From an uncultured bacterium (lineage in GTDB: Bacteria; Bacillota; Clostridia; Christensenellales; QALW01): DNA of 64,000 bases. The stretch spans positions 17,642 through 81,641 of the forward strand of contig CAJMLN010000002.1 of NCBI GenBank assembly GCA_905214315.1. Reading direction: 5' to 3'. Made by a program: the position numbers and the translations under genes. Shown here in pieces: positions 52,148 through 61,290 of the stretch; position 1 is the first letter of the stretch; each line of letters starts with the position of its first letter. The notes beneath the pieces were generated by a model. It was not told the DNA's origin. It did not search any database and saw only the letters and a program-made list of their open reading frames with translations.

Positions 52148-54229
52148 TTATTCTGATTCTTTTTTTCTGGCATAAATGGTCGATCCTGTCAGACCGCCCG
52201 CTGCAAGCAGTATTAACGCGAGATAGATCCACAGATTTGACGAATCTCCCGTGTCGGCGTCTGCACCGGAATTCGACCCGGTGGCGGTAATCTCCTCGGT
52301 CTTCAGCACCTTGCCGCAGACAGTACAACTGTAGGTCTTTACGCCTTTTTCCGTCTCCGTTGCCGGCTTGGTTACTTTGCCCTCATCGCTCGTATGTGCC
52401 GCTGCATCGGCTTTTTCGCCGCAGGTACACACATGCCAGTGATTCTCGTTATCCGATTGCCAGTCGGTTCCGAACTGATGGTCTGCCGTCAGCACGACAG
52501 GGGCGCTCTCGGTTGCATTTGAGACAGCCTTCCCTTTGACCGCGGTCACCTTCACCGTATAGCTGCCGCTTTCGGTCGCGGTCAGCTCGGCTGCGGTCTC
52601 GCCGTCGATCAAGGTTCCGTCCTTATACCATTCATAGGTATAGGTCACATCCTTCAATACATGGGATGGGGTTGCCGTCAGTTTGATACTGCCGCTGATA
52701 TGAACGTTTGTTTGGTCTGCCTGCAGAGAAACGGCAGGCGCATTCAGCCTCCAAATCTCGTACAGGGAAAGCCCGTTGTTTTTCGTCGTGATAGGCGTCT
52801 CCATATTCCATTGCTTCCATGTTCCCTGGTCAAAATACTGCCAGCCGATTCGGGAGTAGCCCGCGATATCCGCTGCCGCAGGAATTTTATTCGATGCAAT
52901 CGGCTGATCCGGCAGTACATAGACATTCTTATACTGATAGCCGGTGGCATCGATCGAGGAGAGCTGATAGAACCGCACGCGGACCAAATTGATCCACTGC
53001 AGCGTTTGCCCGTCAAGCGTCAGCGCCGTGCTGGTGAAAGAAGTTGTAAAGTCTTCCAGCTTCGGCGTTAAACCCTGTGCATAGGTTACGACCGTCCGGC
53101 CTTCTCTGCCGTATGAATCAATAACTGAAACAGGCTTCCCCGGGGTAAATGCGCCGGTCACTTCAATCTGCGGTCCATAATCCACCCAGTCGAGCAAAAC
53201 TACGTCGCCCGAGATGGTGGGAGAGCCGCTCAGTTTCAGCTGTGCAAAAGGTGTGGCGGCATCAAAATCGTACTCTTCGGGGTAATTGTCGTTGAGTGTA
53301 ATGGCCTGTTCTTCCTCGAATCCGTCCTCATCCCCGGCATATATTTTGTTGCCGCTGATGGTACCGCCGCTGATGATGACAATTGTATCACCACGCATAT
53401 AATTGTAGAATGCGGCAATTCCGGCGCCCTGTCCATCTTCGGTACCGTTATCGATAATCGAACCGCTCTTCATTTCAAAGGAAGCAGGAGAGTTTGCGAG
53501 GCCTTCCAGATAAACACCGCCGCCCATCCGGACGGAGACGTTTTCCTTAATGATTGTGCCGTCGAGGAGGACTGTACCGCCAAGATTGCAGATACCGCCA
53601 CCGCATCCTTCGGCAGTATTTTGGGAAATTTCACCGCCGCGAAGATTCACTGTACCCTGATCCAGATAGATACCGCCGCCGTCATAGACAGTGCTGTTGT
53701 TCTGAATAAGACCGCCGTTCATATTCAGGACGGAGCCTGAATAAACGCCTACAGCCGAATCTGAATTATTAATCAGTTTCGTATTGGCTTCAATTGTGAG
53801 CGTCGCCTTACTCTGGAGCTGGATCAATTCTGCGCTATTGGATATATCCGGGGCTCCGCCGTCCATCGTTACATTTGACAGGGTAAGCTCTACGCCGGAT
53901 ACGTAGAACAGATAGGAGCCGCAGCCATCCGCACGCTTGAAGGTCACGTCGGAGAGCGCCATGCTCTCATTTGTTATAGAGACAGGGTAGCAAACATAGA
54001 CCGTTCCCTGTTTGGCCACCAGCTCAAAAGCCTTGTCCAGGTTTTTGACCGCTTTAGCTGCGCTTTCACCGCTATTGTTGTCATCTCCTTTGCTACCGTC
54101 CAGATAAACGGTAGCCATGGTTCCCGTCGGCTTCTTTTGAACAGGATCCGGAGCCGCTGTCACACTGCCCAACAGCAGGGTTAAGACCATACACAAGCCG
54201 ATGAAACATGCCATCATCCGTTTTTTCAT
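52148..54229 (-). CDS. Secreted cell-surface protein with beta-helix and Ig-like parts (surface protein C)
   Basis: This 693-residue protein has a signal peptide (about 1-25). An N-terminal YLDGSKGDDNNSGES segment precedes a beta-helix-like region (about 80-300) with glycine-rich repeats such as YDGGGIYLDQGTVNLRGGEI. A middle domain contains YQYKNVYVLPDQ. An Ig-like domain (about 490-580) follows, with VTYTYEWYKDGTLIDG and SGSYTVKVTAVKG. A Cys/His block (HWHVCTCGE, YSCTVCGK) comes next. The end is ADTGDSSN, a membrane helix and ARKKESE. The anchor resembles that of surface proteins A and B. It is probably an adhesin or structural surface protein. It has its own promoter and terminator. Confidence 0.85.
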   Translation of the reverse strand: MKKRMMACFIGLCMVLTLLLGSVTAAPDPVQKKPTGTMATVYLDGSKGDDNNSGESAAKAVKNLDKAFELVAKQGTVYVCYPVSITNESMALSDVTFKRADGCGSYLFYVSGVELTLSNVTMDGGAPDISNSAELIQLQSKATLTIEANTKLINNSDSAVGVYSGSVLNMNGGLIQNNSTVYDGGGIYLDQGTVNLRGGEISQNTAEGCGGGICNLGGTVLLDGTIIKENVSVRMGGGVYLEGLANSPASFEMKSGSIIDNGTEDGQGAGIAAFYNYMRGDTIVIISGGTISGNKIYAGDEDGFEEEQAITLNDNYPEEYDFDAATPFAQLKLSGSPTISGDVVLLDWVDYGPQIEVTGAFTPGKPVSVIDSYGREGRTVVTYAQGLTPKLEDFTTSFTSTALTLDGQTLQWINLVRVRFYQLSSIDATGYQYKNVYVLPDQPIASNKIPAAADIAGYSRIGWQYFDQGTWKQWNMETPITTKNNGLSLYEIWRLNAPAVSLQADQTNVHISGSIKLTATPSHVLKDVTYTYEWYKDGTLIDGETAAELTATESGSYTVKVTAVKGKAVSNATESAPVVLTADHQFGTDWQSDNENHWHVCTCGEKADAAAHTSDEGKVTKPATETEKGVKTYSCTVCGKVLKTEEITATGSNSGADADTGDSSNLWIYLALILLAAGGLTGSTIYARKKESE

Positions 54230-54288
54230 TGTTAAATACTCCTTTCATCCTATAAGTTCACTATTTTAAATAGTATATTTTTAAAATA

Positions 54289-54318
54289 ATTTTATCATGC
54301 TGTTTTTTCCTTTGTCAA
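54289..54318 (-). promoter_or_regulatory. Promoter of surface protein C
   Basis: On the minus strand, perfect -35 TTGACA (54318-54313) and -10 TAAAAT (54294-54289) have an 18-bp spacer. Confidence 0.65.
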
Positions 54319-54384
54319 GTATAAAGTAACAATAAATCTGGGCCTGTTTCCAATTAAAAAAAGAGTCGAATTATCTTGATTTGT

Positions 54385-54506
54385 CTGTCGGGGAAAAAAG
54401 AGATACCCTGCGCCGAAAGCGCACCCGCAAAAGGTTGGGGCAGCGACAGGGAACCGTCGCGAGGGCATTTACAACCGAGAAGGCGAGCCGAGCGTGACCT
54501 TTTGCG
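54385..54506. other. Unexplained inverted-repeat element, possibly a structured RNA
   Basis: CGCAAAAGGT (54427-54436) and ACCTTTTGCG (54497-54506) are perfect complements 60 nt apart. Between them lie GCGAC/GTCGC (a 5-bp stem) and GGTTG/CAACC, the latter overlapping the outer arm so that two folds compete. A further CTGTCG (54385) can pair with CGACAG (54444). GC content is higher than in the flanks. There is no ribosome binding site or coding frame that I recognise on either strand. I know no RNA family it matches. The direction of transcription is unclear. Confidence 0.4.
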
Positions 54507-54532
54507 AAAGAGGAGGAATGATGGAGCGGTAT

Positions 54533-54566
54533 AAGAAATCCCCAGCCGAATGGCTGGGGATTTTGA
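54533..54566 (-). terminator. Terminator of the tRNA-Ser pair
   Basis: On the minus strand AAATCCCCAGCC and GGCTGGGGATTT form a 12-bp stem with a 4-nt loop, followed by CTTAT. It lies about 25 nt after the second tRNA. Confidence 0.75.
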
Positions 54567-54589
54567 ATGGAGCGTAGTCCATTCCGGCG

Positions 54590-54684
54590 TGGCGGAGACA
54601 GAGAGATTTGAACTCTCGCGCCGGTAACTCCCGACCTACACCCTTAGCAGGGGCGCCCCTTCGGCCAAACTTGGGTATGTCTCC
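54590..54684 (-). tRNA. tRNA-Ser (anticodon GCU)
   Basis: This is a 95-nt class II tRNA. The acceptor stem GGAGACA/TGTCTCC is 7 bp, the discriminator is G and the 3' CCA is encoded. The anticodon arm reads CGCCC-CTGCTAA-GGGTG with anticodon GCT in DNA. A long variable arm (the GTCGGGAGTTACCGGC region) and a T arm with GAGAGTTCAAATCTCTC follow. It reads AGC/AGU codons. Confidence 0.95.
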
Positions 54685-54704
54685 GAATAAACAATATGCG
54701 CTTG

Positions 54705-54793
<89 letters not shown>

Positions 54794-54813
54794 GTTTTCC
54801 AACGGATACGTGC

Positions 54814-54842
54814 ATTATAGCAAAAAAAAACGGCAGTGTCAA
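54814..54842 (-). promoter_or_regulatory. Promoter of the tRNA-Ser pair
   Basis: On the minus strand, perfect -35 TTGACA (54842-54837) and perfect -10 TATAAT (54819-54814) have a 17-bp spacer, about 20 bp before the first tRNA. Confidence 0.85.
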
Positions 54843-54975
54843 CAGAAAAAAAGGGAAGGGATAAGGTTTTTATGTCACATGGAAAGCGCGGAAAAAGAAA
54901 AAAGTGATATACTGGAGGTATGAAGACGGCATGGCTGCTTTGCGGCCGGCCGTATTTTTTTAAGGAGGCGTCGGT

Positions 54976-55428
54976 ATGAATGAAGGATATCACACAAAAG
55001 TAAGCCCGTATATCAAGCATATCGGCATACTGGTCATGGGCGGAGCGAAGGAGGCGGAAATTGCGGCGATGTTGGGAATTTCGCGCCGTACGCTGCAGCG
55101 GTATAAAAGCGCGCATCCGGAGCTGAAAAGCGCGCTGGAGAAAAAAAGGGACGCCGATACGCAGGTGCGGGAAGCGTTTTTTAAGCGGGCCTGCGGCTAT
55201 ACCGCCCAGGAGGAGACTACCGAGTGCAAGGGGAAGAAAAACGAGGACGGCCTGGTGGTGGATGAACAGGTGGTAAAAAAAACGGTGAAAAAGGAGGTTC
55301 CGCCGGATTTGAGCGCCATTAAATGGTGGATGGAAAACAGCGGCCGGCCGATAGAGGAGGAGCCGGACGTGGAGGAAGCGAGGGAGCTTTTGCTTGAAAG
55401 ACGCAGACTGCAGAGCCAGGGAGATTGA
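54976..55428 (+). CDS. Phage terminase small subunit
   Basis: This 150-residue protein has an N-terminal helix-turn-helix (EAEIAAMLGISRRTLQRYKS). Next is AFFKRACGYTAQEETTE, and then VKKEVPPDLSAIKWWMENS, which matches the P.D..A..WWL.N block of small terminases from Clostridial phages. It would recognise the packaging start on viral DNA and regulate the large subunit. The ATG has a TAAGGAGG site. It overlaps the large subunit gene by 35 bp. A weak -10 (TATACT at 54908-54913) lies upstream with no good -35. Confidence 0.85.
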   Translation: MNEGYHTKVSPYIKHIGILVMGGAKEAEIAAMLGISRRTLQRYKSAHPELKSALEKKRDADTQVREAFFKRACGYTAQEETTECKGKKNEDGLVVDEQVVKKTVKKEVPPDLSAIKWWMENSGRPIEEEPDVEEARELLLERRRLQSQGD

Positions 55429-56824
55429 ACAGCAGATACGGCGGCATCCGCAGCTGTTTAAGCTGGCGGGCTATAATTTAGGGCCGAAGGTGCATCAGAA
55501 GCAGATGGCGTTCCATGCCTGCCCCAGGCGCAACCGCTGGGTGTTCGGCGGCAACCGCACGGGCAAGACCGAATGCGGCGCGGTGGAGGCGATCTGGTAC
55601 GCCAGGGGAATTCATCCGTTTAAAAAGATTCCGGGGCCTACCAGGGGCTGGGTGGTGAGCCTGACCCAGGAGGTGCAGCGGGATGTGGCCCAGGAAAAGC
55701 TGCTTTCCTATCTGCCCAGGGAATGGATTGAAAAAATTGTGATGCGCCGGGGGCGCGGCGACAGCCCCGACGCGGGCGTGATCGATTTTATTCTGGTAAG
55801 GAGCGTGTGCGGCGGAACGTCGGTGATCGGCTTTAAAAGCTGCGACCAGGGCCGCCAGCGCTTTCAGGGCACCAGTCAGGACTGGATCTGGTTTGACGAG
55901 GAGCCGCCCAAAGAGATTTATGACGAATGCCGGATGCGGGTGCTGGATACCTGCGGCGAGCTTTGGGGCACCATGACCCCGCTGCTGGGGCTGACCTGGG
56001 TGCATGACGAGATCTACCTAAACCAAAATAAGGACCCGGAGGCCTGGTATATTACAATGAGCTGGCAGGACAACCCGTTTTTAAACCCGCAGGAGGTGAA
56101 AATGCTGGAGGCGCTGCTGCCCGAGAGCGAGCGCGAGAGCCGGCAGTACGGCCGCTTTATGAGCCACAGCGGTTTGGTATACGGGGAATTTGACGAAAGC
56201 GTGCATGTGATCGATCCCTTTGAGGTACCGAAGGATTGGTTTGCAATGCTCTCCATTGATCCTGGATTGGTAAATCCGCTTTCGTGCCACTGGTACGCGG
56301 TGGACGGCGACGGAAACATCTATGTAATGGCCGAGCATTATTTTTCCGGCCGGGACGCGCGCTGGCACTGCGAGGAGATTTTGAAAAAGTGCGCGGCTCT
56401 GGGGTGGCCGAAAACGGCCGGCGGACGCGTGGAGGCGCTGATGGACAGCGCGGCCCTGCAGCATACGCTTTCCGGCGATAAGAGCGTGGCCCAGCTGTTT
56501 TATGATTTCGGCATTGCGGTTAACAGCCGCGTGAATAAAAATCTGTGGACGGGCGTTCAGCGCGTAAAACAGTATTTGACCCAAAGGACGGATTGCCCCC
56601 GTCTTTTTATTTTCCGCAGCTGCCCGGAGATGATACGGGAAATCAAGAGCTACCGCTACGGCCGGGGGGATACGCCCGTCAAGCGCGACGATCACGCAAT
56701 GGACGAGCTGCGCTATTTTATAATGTCGCGTCCGGAGCCGCATATTGCCAGGGAGGAAAAATCCCCCTGTATGCGCGATATGGAACGGCTGCTGCGCCGG
56801 GCTGGGCATAAAAAACTGAATTAG
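55394..56824 (+). CDS. Phage terminase large subunit
   Basis: This 476-residue DNA-packaging motor has an ATPase with Walker A GGNRTGKT (52-59), Walker B DWIWFDEEP and coupling motif GTMTPLLG. Its C-terminal RNase-H-like nuclease has acidic residues in SIDPGLVNP, MDSAAL and DDHAMDELRY. All key motifs are intact. The proposed start is the TTG at 55394, 8 nt after GGGAG, inside the small subunit gene. It is the second gene of a head cassette. Confidence 0.93.
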   Translation: MKDADCRAREIEQQIRRHPQLFKLAGYNLGPKVHQKQMAFHACPRRNRWVFGGNRTGKTECGAVEAIWYARGIHPFKKIPGPTRGWVVSLTQEVQRDVAQEKLLSYLPREWIEKIVMRRGRGDSPDAGVIDFILVRSVCGGTSVIGFKSCDQGRQRFQGTSQDWIWFDEEPPKEIYDECRMRVLDTCGELWGTMTPLLGLTWVHDEIYLNQNKDPEAWYITMSWQDNPFLNPQEVKMLEALLPESERESRQYGRFMSHSGLVYGEFDESVHVIDPFEVPKDWFAMLSIDPGLVNPLSCHWYAVDGDGNIYVMAEHYFSGRDARWHCEEILKKCAALGWPKTAGGRVEALMDSAALQHTLSGDKSVAQLFYDFGIAVNSRVNKNLWTGVQRVKQYLTQRTDCPRLFIFRSCPEMIREIKSYRYGRGDTPVKRDDHAMDELRYFIMSRPEPHIAREEKSPCMRDMERLLRRAGHKKLN

Positions 56825-56839
56825 AAGGGATGAAGGCGA

Positions 56840-58723
56840 TTGAAACAAAAAGAGGACAAGCGGAAAAAAGAGCTGTGTGCTTTTGTGCAGGCGGAGCTGG
56901 AGAAGCGCTCCCGCGAGCGCAGCCGATTTGAGCTGCAGTGGCAGCTGAACATCAATTTTTTTATGGGCAACCAGTATTGCGATATTCTGCCCGAGGCCGG
57001 AAGGCTGTTTCAGCAGGATAAGGCCTTTCTTTGGCAGGAGCGCGAGGTGTATAACCACATTGCGCCCATTGTGGAGAGCCGGCTGGCCAAGCTGAACAAG
57101 ATTACGCCGCAGGTTACCGTGCGCCCGGCCACGGGAGACGAGGAGGATATTCAGAGCGCCAAGGTGAGCACGGCGATTCTGCATTCGGCCTTTGACCGCG
57201 TGGGCATGGGGGCGCTGCTGGCGGAGGCGGCGGTCTGGTCCGAGCTCTGCGGCACGGTGTTTTACAAGCAGAGCTGGGTCAGCAGCAAGGGAAGGATGCT
57301 CGGACGGAATTCCGGCGGAAGAGCTGTGTACGAGGGAGATATTTCCACCACCGTGTGTCCGCCGTATGAGATCTATCCCGATACGCCCTATGTGCAGAGC
57401 GTGGAAAAGTGCGCTTCGGTGATCCATGCCCGCGTGTACAGCTGCAGCGCTGTAAAGAGCATTTGGGGCGCGGAGGTTGCGCCGGGAAAGGTAAAAACAC
57501 TGGGCTTCGGCTGCGCAAATACGGCCGGAGGCCTTGGCTACCGCGCGGCGGTATGTGCGGCCGCGGAGGAGGAGCCCGAGGACAGCGTACTGGTGCTGGA
57601 GTATTATGAGCAGCCCTCGGCGGAGCATGAGCAGGGGCGGTATCTTGCCGTCTGCGGGGAAACGCTGCTGGCGGAGGGACCGCTGCCGTATCAAAACGGC
57701 GAAAACGGCACGCGCAAGCTGCCCTTTGTGCAGCAGAATTCCATCAGCCGGCCCGGCTGCCTGTGGGGCGTTTCGATTGTGGAGAGGTGTATTCCGATTC
57801 AGCGTTCCTACAACGCGGTGCGCAATCGCAAGCATGAGTTTTTGAACCGCGCCGCCGTGGGCGTTTTGGCCGTGGAGGAGGGCACGGTGGACCTGGAGGA
57901 TCTGGAGGAAAACGGCCTGACCCCGGGCAAGGTGCTGGTGTACCGGCAGGGAACCAATCCGCCGGCCATGCTGCCGGCCGGCTCGCTGCCCAACGAGTTC
58001 TTCCAGGAGGAGAGCGCGCTTTTGGAGGAATTTAATCTGATCTCGGGCACGTCGGATCTGATGCGGCAGTCGGTGGCCCCGACAAACGTAACCAGCGGCG
58101 TGGCGCTCAATACCATCGCCGAGCAGGACGATACACGCCTTGCCATTACCGCCGACCGCGTGCGCGATGCGATTTTGGAAATTTCGCGCCAGTGGCTGCG
58201 GCTGTTCAGGCAGTTTGCCGGACAGGGGCGGATCGACCGCATTGTGGGAAAGAACGGCGAGATCTCCAAGCTGTACTGGAGCGCCAGTATGCTCACCAGC
58301 GACGACGTGGTTCACGAAACCGAGAACGAGCTTTCCGGCTCGATATCCAACCGGAAGCAGATGATCTATGATCTTCTGGCAAAGGGATTGTTTCTGGAGG
58401 AAAACGGCGCGCTTTCGGAGCGGACAAGGGTTCGTCTGCTGCGGAGCTTGGGCCTGGGCGATTGGGAAAATATCGCCGATATCGGCGAGGTGCACACCGG
58501 AAGGGCGCAGAGGGAAAATCTATTGCTGAAAAACGGCGGCGAGGTTCGCGTGCTGGAGACCGACGACCATGAAATTCATATTTCGGAACACGCCAAAATG
58601 CTTTTGAGCCAGGAGTTTGAGGAAGAATTCGGTTTAAACAGCGAACAGCACCGCCGTTTTGAGGAACATATTGCACAGCACAAAATAAAAGTGGAGGAGG
58701 AAAAAGATGCAGAACAGGGATGA
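56840..58723 (+). CDS. Phage portal protein
   Basis: This 627-residue protein forms the dodecameric gate for DNA. Recognisable features are RSRFELQWQLNINFFMGNQY near the N-terminus, EVYNHIAPIVESRLAKLN, and SRPGCLWGVSIVERCIPIQR. The helical region SVAPTNVTSGVALNTIAEQD resembles P22-like and other podo/sipho-type portals. Translation starts at a TTG after AGAAGGGATGAAGG. The 3' end overlaps the scaffold-like gene by 17 bp. Family assignment is by motif and position. Confidence 0.88.
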   Translation: MKQKEDKRKKELCAFVQAELEKRSRERSRFELQWQLNINFFMGNQYCDILPEAGRLFQQDKAFLWQEREVYNHIAPIVESRLAKLNKITPQVTVRPATGDEEDIQSAKVSTAILHSAFDRVGMGALLAEAAVWSELCGTVFYKQSWVSSKGRMLGRNSGGRAVYEGDISTTVCPPYEIYPDTPYVQSVEKCASVIHARVYSCSAVKSIWGAEVAPGKVKTLGFGCANTAGGLGYRAAVCAAAEEEPEDSVLVLEYYEQPSAEHEQGRYLAVCGETLLAEGPLPYQNGENGTRKLPFVQQNSISRPGCLWGVSIVERCIPIQRSYNAVRNRKHEFLNRAAVGVLAVEEGTVDLEDLEENGLTPGKVLVYRQGTNPPAMLPAGSLPNEFFQEESALLEEFNLISGTSDLMRQSVAPTNVTSGVALNTIAEQDDTRLAITADRVRDAILEISRQWLRLFRQFAGQGRIDRIVGKNGEISKLYWSASMLTSDDVVHETENELSGSISNRKQMIYDLLAKGLFLEENGALSERTRVRLLRSLGLGDWENIADIGEVHTGRAQRENLLLKNGGEVRVLETDDHEIHISEHAKMLLSQEFEEEFGLNSEQHRRFEEHIAQHKIKVEEEKDAEQG

Positions 58724-59222
58724 TACGGCGGAAGCCGCCGAAACCTTGGAGGAAAAATGCCTGCGGCTGGAGAGGGAAAACGCCGAGGGCAGAGAGCGCA
58801 TCCGGCAGCTGACGGAGGAAAACGCGGCGTATAGAGCGCAGGATACCGCGCCGGAGGAGGAAGCGATTGAGGCCTTTTTGGCGGAATTTCCGCAGGCGGC
58901 CGGATTTTTTGACGATATCTGCGGCGTGCTGGAGGCCGAGCCGGAACTTTGCGGCGCGGAGGGACTGCAGAAGGCTTATACCCGGGTTTTGGCGCAAAAG
59001 TACCGCGCGCCGGAGGAGCTGGCGCAGGACGAGGAGTTTTTGCAGAAAAATATTTTCTGCAACGAACAGATCCGCCGGATGTTTATCCGGCAGTATCTGG
59101 ATTCGCTTCCCCAGGCGCCGGAGGGATGCGAAAAGCACGGCGCGCCCCCGGTTTCGGCCCACAGCCGGCCGGTAACTTTGCGCTCGGCCGGGGAACTGGC
59201 AAGAGCGCTTTTTCGCAAATAA
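58707..59222 (+). CDS. Probable phage scaffold protein
   Basis: This 171-residue protein begins with an acidic coiled coil (EEKCLRLERENAEGRERIRQLTEE read in pieces, about residues 14-45). It has no enzymatic motif and ends in a basic, Ala-rich tail. It lies between portal and capsid genes, where scaffold or scaffold/protease genes are found. No protease signature is visible, so an internal scaffold is the best guess. Confidence 0.65.
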   Translation: MQNRDDTAEAAETLEEKCLRLERENAEGRERIRQLTEENAAYRAQDTAPEEEAIEAFLAEFPQAAGFFDDICGVLEAEPELCGAEGLQKAYTRVLAQKYRAPEELAQDEEFLQKNIFCNEQIRRMFIRQYLDSLPQAPEGCEKHGAPPVSAHSRPVTLRSAGELARALFRK

Positions 59223-59244
59223 TTAAAAAAGAGAGGTAATTTTT

Positions 59245-60390
59245 ATGGTTTCTGTTTCAACCGTCAATGACGCACTGAAAAGCTTTTATCTGGAGGTTCT
59301 GGTCAACCAGCTCAACAATTCCATCAGCCCGCTGTACAGCAAGTTCAAGGCTACCAGCTCGTTTATTACCGGCAAGGAGGCGGTAAAGCCCGTTTGCTAT
59401 GATCTCTCTTCCGGCGTGGCCGCGCTGGAGGAATACGGCGATCTGCCCGCGGCCAGCGGCAACAGCTACGCCATGTTCCGCGCGGAGCTGAAAAACCTGT
59501 ACGGCACCATTGAGATCACCGATAAGGCGATGCGCGCCTCGGAAAACAGCCAGGGGGCGGTAGTGAACCTGCTGAACGCCGAAATGGAGGGCCTGCTGGC
59601 CACGGCCAAGCAGAATTTTTCGCGGATGCTCTACGGCGACGGCACCGGAACGCTGGCAACCGTGGCCGCGGCTGTAACCGAGGGAACGACGGTTACCGCG
59701 GATTCCTATAAGCTGTTAAAACCCGGTATGAAAATTGAATTCAGAAGCGCCGGAAGCGCTGTGCCGGCCCAGATTACAGCCGTAGCGGATACCGGCATTA
59801 CGGTTTCTGCGGCGGTTACCGTGGCCAAGGACGCGGTTATCGTATTGGCCGGCTCCTATAACAATGAGATTTTCGGCCTGGAAACGCTGTTTGGCTCCGG
59901 AAATACTCTTTACGGTGTGGACCGCACGAACCGGGACTGGATGCGCCCCTATACCGGCACGGCCACCGCGGCGATCTCCGATATCAAAATTCAGAAGGCC
60001 ATCGATTCGGCCGAAGAGAAGAGCGGCGGACAGATCGATTTTATCACCTGCTCCTACGGCGTGCGCAGAGCGTATCAGGAGTATCTGGAAACTTCCAAGC
60101 GCAACATCAGCCCCGTGGAGCTGGAGGGCGGCTTTAAGACGATCAGTTATTCGGGAATTCCCGTGGTGGCCGACCGCTATTGCCCGGAGGGAACGATGTA
60201 TCTTCTGGATACCAAGGTCTTTGATATGCACCAGCTTTGCGACTGGCGCTGGCTGGAGGGCGACAGCGGCAGCGTGCTCAAGCAGCTGGCCAACAAGGCC
60301 GCCTATACCGCCACGCTGGTCAAATACGCAAACCTGATCTGCGGTATGCCCTGCGGTCAGGCAAAGCTGATGGGAATTACCGAAAAATAA
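59245..60390 (+). CDS. Phage major capsid protein
   Basis: This 381-residue protein is predicted to have an HK97-type fold. The N-terminal half contains SFYLEVLVNQLNNSISPLYS, LEEYGDLPAASGNSYAMF and LKNLYGTIEITDKAMRASE. These resemble a capsid family seen in Clostridial phages. The C-terminal part carries EIFGLETLFGSGNTLYGVDR and DMHQLCDWRWLEGDSG. It follows the scaffold-like gene with a GAGAGG ribosome binding site, in the standard order terminase-portal-scaffold-capsid. Confidence 0.87.
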   Translation: MVSVSTVNDALKSFYLEVLVNQLNNSISPLYSKFKATSSFITGKEAVKPVCYDLSSGVAALEEYGDLPAASGNSYAMFRAELKNLYGTIEITDKAMRASENSQGAVVNLLNAEMEGLLATAKQNFSRMLYGDGTGTLATVAAAVTEGTTVTADSYKLLKPGMKIEFRSAGSAVPAQITAVADTGITVSAAVTVAKDAVIVLAGSYNNEIFGLETLFGSGNTLYGVDRTNRDWMRPYTGTATAAISDIKIQKAIDSAEEKSGGQIDFITCSYGVRRAYQEYLETSKRNISPVELEGGFKTISYSGIPVVADRYCPEGTMYLLDTKVFDMHQLCDWRWLEGDSGSVLKQLANKAAYTATLVKYANLICGMPCGQAKLMGITEK

Positions 60391-60406
60391 ATACAGAGGT
60401 GTTTTT

Positions 60407-60763
60407 ATGGCCCAACCGGGGATATATACGGAAAAATACATTCCTGTTTTCAGCGATACCCTGGATGTTTTGAACAGGATACAGCAGATAGATCATACCT
60501 ATTTTATCCTTTTGAACAGGCTGACGGGCAAGTTTGAGGTACATTCCTGTGCGCAGGCGGGGGGAAGCTTCTGTTTGGAGCTTCCCTATCCCTGCCTGGA
60601 CGCCAGGGCGGTTGCCTTTGTGCAGCGGTACCGGAGCGCCCGGGCAAAAGAGGTTTTTGCAGAAATGGAGCAGGCCAACGGCAGGCTGGAGGAGCGCCGG
60701 ATCCGGGAAATGGAGGAAACGGCGCGGCAGGCCCAAGAGGAGCTGGAAAGGAGAGAACGATGA
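60407..60763 (+). CDS. Small phage protein of unknown function
   Basis: This 118-residue protein follows the capsid gene. The first 80 residues are mixed alpha/beta, with YIPVFSDTLDVLNRIQQI. The last 35 form an Arg/Glu-rich coiled coil (RLEERRIREMEETARQAQ). I do not recognise it. The stop overlaps the next ATG (ATGA). By position it could be a head decoration or connector accessory protein. Confidence 0.7.
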   Translation: MAQPGIYTEKYIPVFSDTLDVLNRIQQIDHTYFILLNRLTGKFEVHSCAQAGGSFCLELPYPCLDARAVAFVQRYRSARAKEVFAEMEQANGRLEERRIREMEETARQAQEELERRER

Positions 60764-61290
60764 ATTTTGGAGAGATGACCGCGCGTACCGCCGAGCTTTT
60801 GGAAAAGGAGACCGGGGAGGACGAGGCTTTTTTGGCCAGGGTAAAGCATGCGCTCAATACCGCGTATATGACTGTGGCGCGGGATAAATGGCGGCCTGTG
60901 GCGGCAGAGGAAATGTGCGTGTGCCGTGGAAGGATTCCGATTGCGGAGCTGAGCGAGTGCTATGTGGGGCTGAAAAGCGTAAGATGGAACGGTCTGCGGG
61001 CCGGCGCCTGGGCCGGAAAGGATTTTATCCATGTGTGTGAAAATATACAAAAGGCAATTGTGGAATACTATTATCTTCCCGTGCCGATGGAGGAGGATGA
61101 GGATGAACCGGTCATTCCCTTTTCCCAGGTGGACCCGTATGCGTACATCTATTTTGCGGCGTCGCTGTGCTGCAGTATCCGGCATCTTCACGCCGAGGCC
61201 GCCGTGTGGGACAGCCGTTACCGCAATGTGGTGGATAATATAAAGGAAGTCCGTTCCGGAATCGTTCTTCCCGCCGGGAGGTGGCGCTGA
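60760..61290 (+). CDS. Probable head-tail connector/adaptor protein
   Basis: This 176-residue protein contains ARVKHALNTAYMTVARDKWRP near the N-terminus and a mainly helical core. It resembles the gp4/gp6-like tail-accessory or connector proteins placed after capsid genes in P22-like phages. That match is by pattern and position only. It overlaps the preceding gene by 4 bp and the following one by 1 bp. Confidence 0.65.
   Translation: MNFGEMTARTAELLEKETGEDEAFLARVKHALNTAYMTVARDKWRPVAAEEMCVCRGRIPIAELSECYVGLKSVRWNGLRAGAWAGKDFIHVCENIQKAIVEYYYLPVPMEEDEDEPVIPFSQVDPYAYIYFAASLCCSIRHLHAEAAVWDSRYRNVVDNIKEVRSGIVLPAGRWR

Noticed and set aside
54908..54975. Leader peptide of 19 codons before the small terminase gene
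   Set aside because: The GGAGG is only one base from its ATG, too close for initiation.
56081..58495. Minus-strand open frame of 804 codons opposite the portal gene
   Set aside because: It spans two recognised phage genes on the other strand, has no motif and no ribosome binding site.
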